A DNA stretch of 36,620 nt from the NCBI GenBank assembly GCA_905234365.1, contig CAJOHI010000011.1:1-36620 (forward strand), in the 5' to 3' direction. Made by a program: the position numbers and the translations under genes. The notes beneath the pieces were generated by a model. The model saw only the letters and a program-made list of their open reading frames with translations, was not told the DNA's origin and did no database searches. This DNA comes from an uncultured Selenomonadaceae bacterium. GTDB taxonomy: Bacteria; Bacillota; Negativicutes; Selenomonadales; Selenomonadaceae. The stretch's first letter is position 1. Each line of letters begins with the position of its first letter. Shown here piece by piece: positions 17,139-24,751 of the stretch.

Positions 17139-18026
17139 ATGAAGATTGCGGTTATTGATGTTGGCGGCACTTTTATTAAATACGCCTGCATGACAGAATC
17201 GGCGGAAATGATTTTTCGTGGCAAAGTCAAAACGCCAATTAGTGGTCGCGATGAATTTTTAAATGTGCTTGTTGAAATTTATCAATCAATGCCGGAAGTT
17301 GAAGGCATTGCGATTTCGTTGCCTGGAATAATTGACGCTGAACGTGGTTACTGTGTCACGAGTGGCGCTTTGAAATTTAACGATAACTTTGCGATTGTTG
17401 ATGCCCTAAAAAGGATTTGTTCGGTCAACATCACTGTGGAAAATGACGCAAAATGCGCGGCACTTGCCGAAGTGAGACTTGGAAGCCTAAAAGATGTCAA
17501 CGACGGCTTTGTTATGGTCTTTGGAACTGGAATTGGCGGCACGTTCATTAAGAATCGCAAGATTCATAAAGGTCATCACTTTTCTGCCGGTGAAATTTCG
17601 TTTATTGTGACGGACAAAGACGGCGACATCATTGAAAGTAACATTTTCGGTAGTCAATGCGGCACGCTCGGTCTTTGCAAGATGTATGCGGCGGCTAAAA
17701 AAATTTCGATTGCGGAAGTTGACGGAATTAAATTTTTTGATGATGTTCATAATGGTGATGAAGTAGCAATTAATTGCCTTGATAAATTTACAAGGCGAAT
17801 TGCGATTCAGATTGCTAACCTTCAAAATATACTTGATCCGGAAAGATTTGCGATTGGTGGCGGAATAAGTGCTCAAAAGATTTTTATTAACTCAATCAGA
17901 AAGCACCTAGAGGAAATTTATAATAACGCTGAATTTAATTTGCCGCGACCGGAAGTTGTTGCCTGCGAATTTTTGAATGACGCAAATTTAATCGGCGCTT
18001 TACAATTTCATCTTGAAAAGTTTTGA
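17139..18026 (+). CDS. ROK-family sugar kinase or regulator-like protein
   Basis: This 295-residue protein has the ASKHA fold with phosphate loop IDVGGTFIKY, IAISLPGIIDAERG, VENDAKCAALAEVRLGS (catalytic Asp present) and FGTGIGGTFI. No N-terminal helix-turn-helix is present, so it is a kinase-type member rather than a repressor. The canonical ROK zinc motif CxCGxxGCxE is replaced by GSQCGTLGLCKMYA, which is closer to the zinc-less BglK-like branch. The sugar substrate is unknown. GAGGTGA precedes the ATG, and the gene is tightly coupled to the sigma factor upstream. A promoter for the glycan operon follows its stop. Confidence 0.85.
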   Translation: MKIAVIDVGGTFIKYACMTESAEMIFRGKVKTPISGRDEFLNVLVEIYQSMPEVEGIAISLPGIIDAERGYCVTSGALKFNDNFAIVDALKRICSVNITVENDAKCAALAEVRLGSLKDVNDGFVMVFGTGIGGTFIKNRKIHKGHHFSAGEISFIVTDKDGDIIESNIFGSQCGTLGLCKMYAAAKKISIAEVDGIKFFDDVHNGDEVAINCLDKFTRRIAIQIANLQNILDPERFAIGGGISAQKIFINSIRKHLEEIYNNAEFNLPRPEVVACEFLNDANLIGALQFHLEKF

Positions 18027-18049
18027 GTTATCACAACATATTAAAAACC

Positions 18050-18078
18050 TTGACTTTCTTTTGGCATTTTGTTATATT
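18050..18078 (+). promoter_or_regulatory. Promoter of the glycan operon and its leader ORF
   Basis: TTGACT and TATATT are separated by 17 bp, 38 bp before the leader ORF start. This is one of the best sigma-70 matches in the window and follows the ROK stop by 23 bp. Confidence 0.65.
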
Positions 18079-18116
18079 AATGAAAATTTTAGTTTCATTT
18101 TTGTTAGGTGTTAAGA

Positions 18117-18206
18117 ATGTATTTTTGTAATGAATTAAAAAATTATAATGATTTAGTTTTAATGTTATCATTTAAAAATGAAATTTACATGGAGGGGGGG
18201 GGGTAA
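18117..18206 (+). CDS. 29-codon leader ORF ending on a G10 tract
   Basis: This ORF is too short for the track. It starts with an ATG after TTAGGTG, downstream of a good promoter, and encodes MYFCNELKNYNDLVLMLSFK... up to MEGGG, where a TAA follows directly on the G tract. I do not recognise the peptide. With 11 G residues it would run to a TGA at 18254, in the loop of the terminator. With 9 or 12 it would run through the terminator to a TAA at 18307, overlapping the likely start of the next gene. It could be a phase-variable leader peptide or the 5' remnant of a lost phase-variable gene. Confidence 0.5.
   Translation: MYFCNELKNYNDLVLMLSFKNEIYMEGGG
18194..18203 (+). repeat. G10 homopolymer tract
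   Basis: Ten consecutive G residues lie in otherwise AT-rich DNA, at the end of the leader ORF. They are a candidate slippage site. Confidence 0.9.
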
Positions 18207-18238
18207 AACTAACCATAATCTCAATTTGTTTTGTTGTA

Positions 18239-18272
18239 CAGCTCTTTTTGTGTTGAAAAGAGTTGTTTTTTT
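18239..18272 (+). terminator. Intrinsic terminator or attenuator before the glycan genes
   Basis: CAGCTCTTTT pairs with AAAAGAGTTG (10 bp with one G-T pair) around a 7-base loop, followed by seven T residues. It lies between the leader ORF and the GDPD-like gene with no second obvious promoter after it, so it could act as an attenuator for the operon. Confidence 0.75.
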
Positions 18273-18304
18273 GTTTGTAAATATTCAGATTGGAGGCGAG
18301 GGCA

Positions 18305-18937
18305 ATTAATATTTTGTGTCATCGTGGAGTTTGGCATTCCAAAGAAGAAAAAAATACCTTATTGGCTTTGAAACGTTCCCTTGAATTAAATTACGGATTT
18401 GAAAGTGACGTTCGCGATTATTGCGGAAAATTGGTAATTTCACATGATATGGCTGATGAAAATTCACCTGCACTTGAAAATGTTCTGAACCTTCTGGCTG
18501 AAACTGATGACAGATATTGCTTTGCAATTAATATAAAAGCTGACGGCCTAGTATATCCATTGAAAGAACTTTTGCAACATTATGGTTTAAAAAATTATTT
18601 TACTTTTGATATGTCATTACCTCAAATGATATGGTATAAGAATGCAGGTTTAAAGTTTTTCACACGACAAAGTGAGTTTGAAAAAATTCCGCTTTTATAT
18701 GATGAGGCAACAGGTGTATGGTTAGATACTTTTGAATCAGATGATTGGCTGACGATTGAATTAATCAATAAACATTTGAAAAACGGCAAAAAAGTTTGTA
18801 TAGTTTCGCCTGAACTTCATGGCAGAGCTCCACAAAAACTTTGGTCAAAATTAAAACCATTGAAAAATCCTAATTTGTATATTTGCACGGATTTGTCAAC
18901 AGAAATTAAAGATTTTTTTGGGAGGTGTCAATGTTGA
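18305..18937 (+). CDS. Glycerophosphodiester phosphodiesterase-like protein
   Basis: This protein of about 211 residues resembles the GDPD/PI-PLC-like TIM-barrel family. It opens NILCHRGVWHSKEEKNTLLAL, has ESDVRDYCGKLVISHDMA (metal and catalytic His, Glu and Asp pattern) and ends YICTDLSTEIKDFF. It is shorter than standard GDPDs (about 240-250), and such short forms sit in surface-polysaccharide loci. The start is unclear. The TTG used by the track (18290) overlaps the ribosome site GGAGG (18292-18296). The best-spaced codon is an ATT at 18305, giving MNILCHRG; TTG at 18314 would clip the first strand. It overlaps the HAD gene by 7 bp. Confidence 0.75.
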   Translation: MNILCHRGVWHSKEEKNTLLALKRSLELNYGFESDVRDYCGKLVISHDMADENSPALENVLNLLAETDDRYCFAINIKADGLVYPLKELLQHYGLKNYFTFDMSLPQMIWYKNAGLKFFTRQSEFEKIPLLYDEATGVWLDTFESDDWLTIELINKHLKNGKKVCIVSPELHGRAPQKLWSKLKPLKNPNLYICTDLSTEIKDFFGRCQC

Positions 18938-19575
18938 AAATTAAAGCAATTATCTTTGACATGGACGGCGTTTTAATTGAAGCAAAAGATTGGCATTATG
19001 AAGCATTAAATAAAGCATTAAGGCTGTTTGGATATACAATCAGTCGCTATGAGCATTTGGTAACTTATGACGGATTGCCAACACGCCAAAAACTGGAAAT
19101 GTTGACGATTGAACGTAATCTTCCAAGAGCGTTACACGGTTTTATAAATGAAATGAAACAGATTTATACAATGGAGATTATTTATCAAAAATGCAAGCCA
19201 ACATTTTATCATGAATATGCACTTTCAAAACTCAAATCAGAAGGCTATAGATTGGCAGTAGCTTCAAATTCGATTCGTAATTCGGTTGAAATGATGATGG
19301 AAAAGAGCCGTCTTTCACAATATTTAGAGTTTATGTTAAGCAATCAAGATGTTACAAAGTCAAAACCGGATCCAGAAATTTATTTAACATCGATTTCAAA
19401 ACTTGGATTAGAACCTTTGGAGTGTTTAATAGTTGAGGATAATCCTAACGGCATTAAGGCAGCAAAGGCTTCAGGTGGACATGTTTATCAAGTTGAAAAT
19501 GTCAGAGATGTAAATTATCAAGCGATAAAAGCAGCAATAAAACAAGCTGAAGAAGGAAGTGAAAAATTAAAATGA
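18931..19575 (+). CDS. HAD-superfamily (beta-phosphoglucomutase-like) hydrolase
   Basis: This 214-residue cytoplasmic phosphatase or mutase has the HAD nucleophile motif IIFDMDGVLIEA, a helical cap, the second-motif region LAVASNSIRNSV, KSKPDPEIYL and the acidic VEDNPNGIKAA. It is a subfamily IA enzyme, probably acting on a sugar phosphate or other polar phosphate destined for activation by the nucleotidyltransferases downstream. The ATG at 18931 is chosen over the GTG at 18925, which lies in the GGGAGG ribosome site. It overlaps the stops and starts of both neighbours, showing tight translational coupling within the operon. Confidence 0.85.
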   Translation: MLKIKAIIFDMDGVLIEAKDWHYEALNKALRLFGYTISRYEHLVTYDGLPTRQKLEMLTIERNLPRALHGFINEMKQIYTMEIIYQKCKPTFYHEYALSKLKSEGYRLAVASNSIRNSVEMMMEKSRLSQYLEFMLSNQDVTKSKPDPEIYLTSISKLGLEPLECLIVEDNPNGIKAAKASGGHVYQVENVRDVNYQAIKAAIKQAEEGSEKLK

Positions 19576-20339
19576 ATGTTGTAATTCCAATGGCAGGAGA
19601 CAGTAAAATTTTTAAAGATTCAGGTTTCAAATACAATAAAAACTTCACTGAAATAAATCGAAAACCGTTATTTCAACATGTGTGTGAATCCGTGCTCAAA
19701 TTACAGGCAAACAAGTTTATATTTATCGTAAATCAAGAAGACGCACGCAAATATCATATTGATCGTTCATTGAAACTGCTTTCGCCGAAGTGTCATATAG
19801 TGGTAACGGAAGGCAAAACGGCCGGTGCAGCATGTAGCGTTCTTTTGGCAGCGGAACTCATAGATAACGAGGAAGAATTAATCATAAATAACGGTGATAT
19901 GATATTGGAATTAGATGTTCCGGCTATAATTGACAAGTTTCGTGCGGCAAATTGGGACGGTGGGATAATCACTTTTGAATCAGTTCACCCTCGTTGGTCA
20001 TTCGTTAGATTAGATGAAAACGATTATGTCATTGAAACTGCCGAAAAAAATCCTATCAGCAATTACGCAACGACAGGAGTTTATTATTTTAAACACGGTT
20101 CAGATTTTATATTTGGTGCTAAAGAGATGATTCGCAAAGATTCTAACGTTGAAGGCAATTATTATGTTTGTCCGGCGTACAACGAAATGATACTAAAACA
20201 AAAGATTATTGGTTGTTACAAAATAGATAATTCCCTTTATCACCCGTTGACAACACCAAAAGAAGTTGACGAGTATGAAGAATATCTAAAAGCAAATGAA
20301 AGACGAGGTTGTAACAGTGAAAAGTTCCAAATTGAGTGA
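19572..20339 (+). CDS. Sugar-phosphate nucleotidyltransferase-like protein with degenerate NTP loop
   Basis: This 255-residue Rossmann-like NTP-transferase is closely related to the protein at 20668. Shared blocks are VIPMAG, TEGKTAGAACSVLLAAELI, IINNGDMIL (metal-binding Asp) and TTGVYYFKHGSDF. The signature loop GxGxRF is replaced by GDSKIFKDSGF, losing the Gly-rich turn and Arg that bind the nucleotide triphosphate, and the PKPL lysine region reads NRKPLF. It may have altered nucleotide use, be a partner subunit, or be inactive. Its start overlaps the HAD stop in an ATGA. A cupin gene overlaps its 3' end. Confidence 0.8.
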   Translation: MNVVIPMAGDSKIFKDSGFKYNKNFTEINRKPLFQHVCESVLKLQANKFIFIVNQEDARKYHIDRSLKLLSPKCHIVVTEGKTAGAACSVLLAAELIDNEEELIINNGDMILELDVPAIIDKFRAANWDGGIITFESVHPRWSFVRLDENDYVIETAEKNPISNYATTGVYYFKHGSDFIFGAKEMIRKDSNVEGNYYVCPAYNEMILKQKIIGCYKIDNSLYHPLTTPKEVDEYEEYLKANERRGCNSEKFQIE

Positions 20340-20643
20340 TATGGTGCGCGGTTGGTTTGTAGGTAATTTTGATCCTACACTTTATCGTACTAATGATGTT
20401 GAAGTTGCGGTGAAAACTTATAAAGCCGGAGATATGGAAAGCGCACATTATCACAAGATCGCAACAGAAATAACTGTTGTAAATGAAGGTAATATCCGAA
20501 TGTTTAACAAAGTTTGGAAACGTGGTGACATAATCGTTGCCGAACCGAATGACGTTACGAGTTTTGAGGCTTTGACGGAAGCGGTTTTGACGGTTGTCAA
20601 ATTACCTGGTGCAAATAATGATAAATATCCGGCTGAAGAATAA
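20317..20643 (+). CDS. Small cupin-fold protein
   Basis: This protein of about 108 residues has a single cupin barrel with EVAVKTYKAGDMESAHYHKIATEITVVNEGNIRMFNKVWKRGDIIVAEPNDVTSFEAL. The HYH and later Glu suggest a metal site like those of sugar-modifying cupins, but the substrate is unknown. The track begins at an ATG (20296) 44 bp inside the nucleotidyltransferase gene. A GTG at 20317 is better spaced from GACGAGG at 20302-20308 and still overlaps the upstream gene by 23 bp. Its place between two nucleotidyltransferases implies a role in making or sensing the same activated precursor. Confidence 0.75.
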   Translation: MKSSKLSDMVRGWFVGNFDPTLYRTNDVEVAVKTYKAGDMESAHYHKIATEITVVNEGNIRMFNKVWKRGDIIVAEPNDVTSFEALTEAVLTVVKLPGANNDKYPAEE

Positions 20644-20667
20644 TCATTGAATATGGAGTGATAAAAA

Positions 20668-21417
20668 GTGTTAAATATTGTCATACCTATGGCAGGACGT
20701 GGCAGCAGATTTGCAAATGCTGGTTATCAAATGCCAAAACCACTTATTGATGTTCATGGTCATTATATGATTGAATGTGTAACGGAAAATATAAGACCGA
20801 GTAGCGAACATCGTTTTATTTATCTTTGCTTGACAGAGCACCTTCAAAAATATGACTTGGAAACAAAACTCAATTATATTTCACCTAATTGTATAGTGGT
20901 GCCGGTTGACAAAGTTACTGAAGGCGCAGCTTGCACCGTGTTGCTTGCTGAAAAATTTATTGACAACAATGAGCCTTTAATGATTGCAAATTCCGATCAG
21001 TACGTTGACATTAATATTAATGATTATCTTGCAGCAGGTAAAGGATACGACGGTCTTATAATGACAATGTTTGCTGACGATAATAAGTGGTCGTTCATAA
21101 AATATGACGAATCACGAAATGTAACAATGGTGCGTGAAAAAGAAGTCATTTCAAATGAGGCAACTGTTGGAATTTATAATTTTACACATGGTTGCGATTA
21201 TGTTAAATATGCTCATGAAATGATTGATTCCAATCTTCGTGTCAATAATGAATTTTACGTAGCGCCGGTTTACAATATGTTAATTGATGACGGTAAGAAA
21301 ATTACTTTTTACAATATCGGTTCATTAGAGGCAGGAATGTATGGGCTTGGTGTGCCAGAGGATTTAAATAAATTTTTAAACAATCCTTTGTCAAAGAAAA
21401 TTTTTAAAGGAAGATAA
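20668..21417 (+). CDS. Sugar-phosphate nucleotidyltransferase
   Basis: This 249-residue NTP-transferase has an intact signature VIPMAGRGSRFANAGYQMPKPLIDVHG, TEGAACTVLLAEKFI, the metal-binding IANSDQYVD and an EATVGIYNF product loop. It should join a nucleotide to a small phosphorylated precursor for a surface glycan. Which sugar or alcohol cannot be read from the sequence. It starts with GTG, preceded by TGGAGTG. It is a tandem paralogue of the protein at 19572, from which the cupin gene separates it. The WavE-family gene follows after 4 bp. Confidence 0.88.
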   Translation: MLNIVIPMAGRGSRFANAGYQMPKPLIDVHGHYMIECVTENIRPSSEHRFIYLCLTEHLQKYDLETKLNYISPNCIVVPVDKVTEGAACTVLLAEKFIDNNEPLMIANSDQYVDININDYLAAGKGYDGLIMTMFADDNKWSFIKYDESRNVTMVREKEVISNEATVGIYNFTHGCDYVKYAHEMIDSNLRVNNEFYVAPVYNMLIDDGKKITFYNIGSLEAGMYGLGVPEDLNKFLNNPLSKKIFKGR

Positions 21418-21421
21418 TTTA

Positions 21422-22882
21422 ATGTTTGATATAATAAAAGTAAATCGACTTGTTGAAATGACAGAGCGTCTTTCAAAGGCATATCCAAAAGTTTATTTGG
21501 TACTTGAAGAATTTAATATTGATGCAATTCCAATGTTAAAGTACGCAAAATTTAATCTTCGAGCGGTTTTACAAGAAGCACAAGAATCAATATCAAAAAA
21601 CATATTGGGCGTTCCATTGATGAGGACTGTCGACGCCGTAAAATATTTTGACCGCAAGTCAATGATAGTTATTGTAAAAAAATCGCCATTAGCCGAACCG
21701 CTTAGAGAAATTACAACTAACGTTGCAAATAAACAAATTACATTACCGGCATTAATACTTTCAACAGAAGAAGTAAGTGCCATGCTTGATAGAATGACGC
21801 TTATGAATTTGTATAATCAATATAACATAAACGGCGTAAATATTATTGGCAATCAGTTGATAAGGTTAATGCGCGGATTACAAACATTTACCGGAGTTGA
21901 TTATCATTTAAAGTACCAATTATATGGACCGGAAAATAATATTGCCAAGATTTTTGATATAGATGACACGGCTATTGTAATTCAAGGTCCGTTAATGCAT
22001 GAAAATAATTTTACAATTAAAACCGCTCAAACTTATCGCACACGCTATCCAAACATTCCTATAGTTATATCTACATGGAAAGGCGAGGCCAATGATGACT
22101 TCCGAAATGCATGTAAAAATATTTCTGTGGTACTGCTGGAAAATGATCTGCCTGAAGACGAGGCTTATTCTCACGTAAATCATCAAATTAAAAGTTCATA
22201 TGAAGGCGTTAATTATATAGTCAAGAATACGAATGTAAAATATATTTTAAAAACTCGAACAGATCAAAGGATTAATCGTCCTGATTTTTTGATGTATTTT
22301 AGAAATTTACAAAAAGCATTTCCGCCGATTGATAACAAATTAGAAGGTCGATTAGTTGTCATAAATAATGCAAATACGCACATTTGGATTCCATTTTTTA
22401 TTAGTGATTTTTTGGCTTTCGGTTTTACATCGGACATATTAAAACTTTATTCTTTGAAACTTCAAGATACAAAGAGCGGCGAATCAAAATATTTTTCTCA
22501 TCATAGAAACAGATTTGAATATCATATCAGAGCAGTTCTTGATAAATCAAAATTAAATTTCTACGCTTTTCTGCCTCTTATTTCATCTTTGTCTAAACAA
22601 AATCGGAAACTATATAATTTCAATAGAATGAATAAACGTTTTTTTACTCCGGAAAGTTATATAATGAAAAGTTTTTATGAAAAACATATTGCACCTATAG
22701 ATTATACAAAATATCTTGAAACTTATTGGAAGTTTATGCGTGATTATCTGATAGTTGCAGATAGTGAAACGTTTCTTTTTGATTGGCAAAAATATAACAC
22801 ATATTTTACATATCAAGACTTTGAGGGAAGTCATTTCGATCATGGAAAATGGCTACACTTGTACAACAATCTTAATATTTAA
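21422..22882 (+). CDS. WavE-family LPS biosynthesis protein (intact paralogue)
   Basis: This 486-residue protein has the WavE pattern in its second half: AIVIQGPLMHENNFTIKTAQTYRTRYPNIPIVISTWKGE (about 187-225), ILKTRTDQRINRPDFLMYFRNLQ, FISDFLAFG and the C-terminal TPESYIMKSFYEKH. The first 180 residues are a separate domain shared with the gene at 2350, starting MFDIIKVNRLVEMTERL. It is likely a glycosyltransferase acting on the LPS core or capsule, fed by the upstream nucleotidyltransferases. AAAGGAAGA precedes the ATG. Unlike its paralogue it has no homopolymer tract. A terminator closes the operon. Confidence 0.82.
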   Translation: MFDIIKVNRLVEMTERLSKAYPKVYLVLEEFNIDAIPMLKYAKFNLRAVLQEAQESISKNILGVPLMRTVDAVKYFDRKSMIVIVKKSPLAEPLREITTNVANKQITLPALILSTEEVSAMLDRMTLMNLYNQYNINGVNIIGNQLIRLMRGLQTFTGVDYHLKYQLYGPENNIAKIFDIDDTAIVIQGPLMHENNFTIKTAQTYRTRYPNIPIVISTWKGEANDDFRNACKNISVVLLENDLPEDEAYSHVNHQIKSSYEGVNYIVKNTNVKYILKTRTDQRINRPDFLMYFRNLQKAFPPIDNKLEGRLVVINNANTHIWIPFFISDFLAFGFTSDILKLYSLKLQDTKSGESKYFSHHRNRFEYHIRAVLDKSKLNFYAFLPLISSLSKQNRKLYNFNRMNKRFFTPESYIMKSFYEKHIAPIDYTKYLETYWKFMRDYLIVADSETFLFDWQKYNTYFTYQDFEGSHFDHGKWLHLYNNLNI

Positions 22883-22911
22883 AACATTTTAACGATGTTT
22901 GCATAAATTAT

Positions 22912-22938
22912 CGCTCCAATTATTCGGAGTGTTTTTTT
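22912..22938 (+). terminator. Intrinsic terminator closing the glycan operon
   Basis: CGCTCC pairs with GGAGTG (one G-T pair) around an 8-base loop, followed by seven T residues, 30 bp after the WavE stop. Confidence 0.75.
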
Positions 22939-23053
22939 GTACGATAGATTCAGTTAAAATTATTATGTAAGGCAGGAAAAAATTAATGCGGTGTTGAATA
23001 TTTTTATAAATGTTTTGACATCAAAGCACGAAAGCGATAAAGAGGGCGATATA

Positions 23054-24739
23054 ATGATTAACGAGACACTGCAAAAATTATTGATTGTTGATGAATCTGA
23101 AAACAATCGCATTGCTATTAAAAATATTTTACAAGATGAATATGAATTTGTAGAAGCTGCAAGCATTGAAGAAGCAATTAACACAATCGAAAGATGTACG
23201 ATTGATGTTGTGCTTGCTGATTTAAAATTTATATCGCAACTCAAAGACAATGATAAAATTTTACAAATTCCTCTTATCGCAATGGTAGATTCAAGTGATG
23301 TTGACGCCGGAGCAATAGCTATAGAGAGCGGTGCTTTTGAAGTTATTGCAAAGCCTCTTAATCAGACCTTAGTAAGTTATCGGATTCACAATGTAATTAA
23401 ACATTTTAAAGACGCTGAGAGTGTGCAGATTTTGAAGGATAAGCAAATTATTGAAATGCACAAATATGTTGAAATGGACGCTTTGACAGGACTTATCAAT
23501 CGTGAGACTTTTTACAAGCGTGCAGCGGCACTTATGCAGGTAAACATTGAAACTAAATATTATATAATTTACTTTGACATATCTTGTTTCAAGGCTATTA
23601 ATGATTTGTTTCACATTGAGACTGGTAATTTGATTTTAAGGACAGCAGCAAATTATTTTAGAACGGTCATTGATCCTAAAGTTGGATTATGCAGCAGAAT
23701 TGAGGCAGATCATTTTATTATTTGCGTTCCGCAGGATAAAATTGACATTGAAAAATTGATTATCGGTCTTGATGTTACAGTTCAGGCACTTGGCATTGGA
23801 CATAATATTTTATTCTATGCTGGAATTTATCCGGTCAATAATCCTTCGCTTCCGGTCGATCAGATGTGTGATCGTGCGAATATGGCGCTTCGTAAAATTA
23901 AAGGCAATTATATGAATCGCTACGCTTATTATGATGCCGGAATGCGCGAATTAATGTTACAGGATCAAATGATTGTCAGAGATATGGAAACGGCACTTCA
24001 AGAAAATCAATTTTCGATCTTTTTGCAACCGATTTATGATATAAAGCGCAACACGATAAACAGTGCTGAAGCGCTTGTACGTTGGTTTCACCCGATCAAT
24101 GGCATGATTTCACCTGGTAAATTTATACCGGTTTTTGAGCGAAACGGATTTATTGTTAAGACTGACAGATTTGTTTGGGAAGAAGTTTGTAAATTTATTC
24201 AACGTCAGCGCGAGGAAACGGGCGAGGTCACACCTGTCTCCGTTAATGTGTCGCGTCTGAACTTTTATAACCTTGACCTGTTGGAATTTTTACTTGGACT
24301 ACTTGAAAGGTACGAACTTGAATCTTGGATGTTGAAACTTGAAATAACTGAAAGTGCATATATGGACAATTCTCATCAACTCATGTCAATTATAAAGGTC
24401 TTTCGCGAAGAAGGTTTTCCGGTACTTATGGACGATTTTGGCAGTGGTTACTCGTCGCTCAATATGCTTAAAAATCTGCCGGTTGACGTATTGAAAGTTG
24501 ACATGGCGTTTGTACGCGAATTGGAAGAATCGGAACGTGCTTATATGATCTTGAAATTTATTATGAATTTAGCTAAAGATTTAGGAATGGACGTGATAGT
24601 TGAAGGCGTTGAGACGAAAAAGCAGTTGGATTATCTTGTACATCTCGGTGCTGATAAGATTCAAGGGTACTACTTCTCGAAGCCGCTGCCTGTACCGGAA
24701 TTTAAAAAGTTGTTAAAAGAAAATAAAATTTGTAAGTGA
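23054..24739 (+). CDS. REC-like / degenerate GGDEF / EAL c-di-GMP phosphodiesterase
   Basis: This protein of about 561 residues has three parts. The receiver-like domain (about 1-120) opens LLIVDESENNR, with LADLKF at the phosphorylation position and AKPL. The GGDEF domain (about 140-290) reads RIEADHF where an active cyclase would have GGDEF. The EAL domain (about 320-560) is intact: SAEALVRW, NVSRLNF, LEITES, LMDDFGSGYSS, LKVDMAFV, VEGVET and QGYYFSKPL. It should degrade c-di-GMP, with the GGDEF part as a regulatory or GTP-sensing domain. The track starts 63 bases early; the ATG at 23054 follows AGAGGGCG. It is a signalling protein that could link motility and surface state. Confidence 0.9.
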   Translation: MINETLQKLLIVDESENNRIAIKNILQDEYEFVEAASIEEAINTIERCTIDVVLADLKFISQLKDNDKILQIPLIAMVDSSDVDAGAIAIESGAFEVIAKPLNQTLVSYRIHNVIKHFKDAESVQILKDKQIIEMHKYVEMDALTGLINRETFYKRAAALMQVNIETKYYIIYFDISCFKAINDLFHIETGNLILRTAANYFRTVIDPKVGLCSRIEADHFIICVPQDKIDIEKLIIGLDVTVQALGIGHNILFYAGIYPVNNPSLPVDQMCDRANMALRKIKGNYMNRYAYYDAGMRELMLQDQMIVRDMETALQENQFSIFLQPIYDIKRNTINSAEALVRWFHPINGMISPGKFIPVFERNGFIVKTDRFVWEEVCKFIQRQREETGEVTPVSVNVSRLNFYNLDLLEFLLGLLERYELESWMLKLEITESAYMDNSHQLMSIIKVFREEGFPVLMDDFGSGYSSLNMLKNLPVDVLKVDMAFVRELEESERAYMILKFIMNLAKDLGMDVIVEGVETKKQLDYLVHLGADKIQGYYFSKPLPVPEFKKLLKENKICK

Positions 24740-24751
24740 GGGTTAAGTCTT

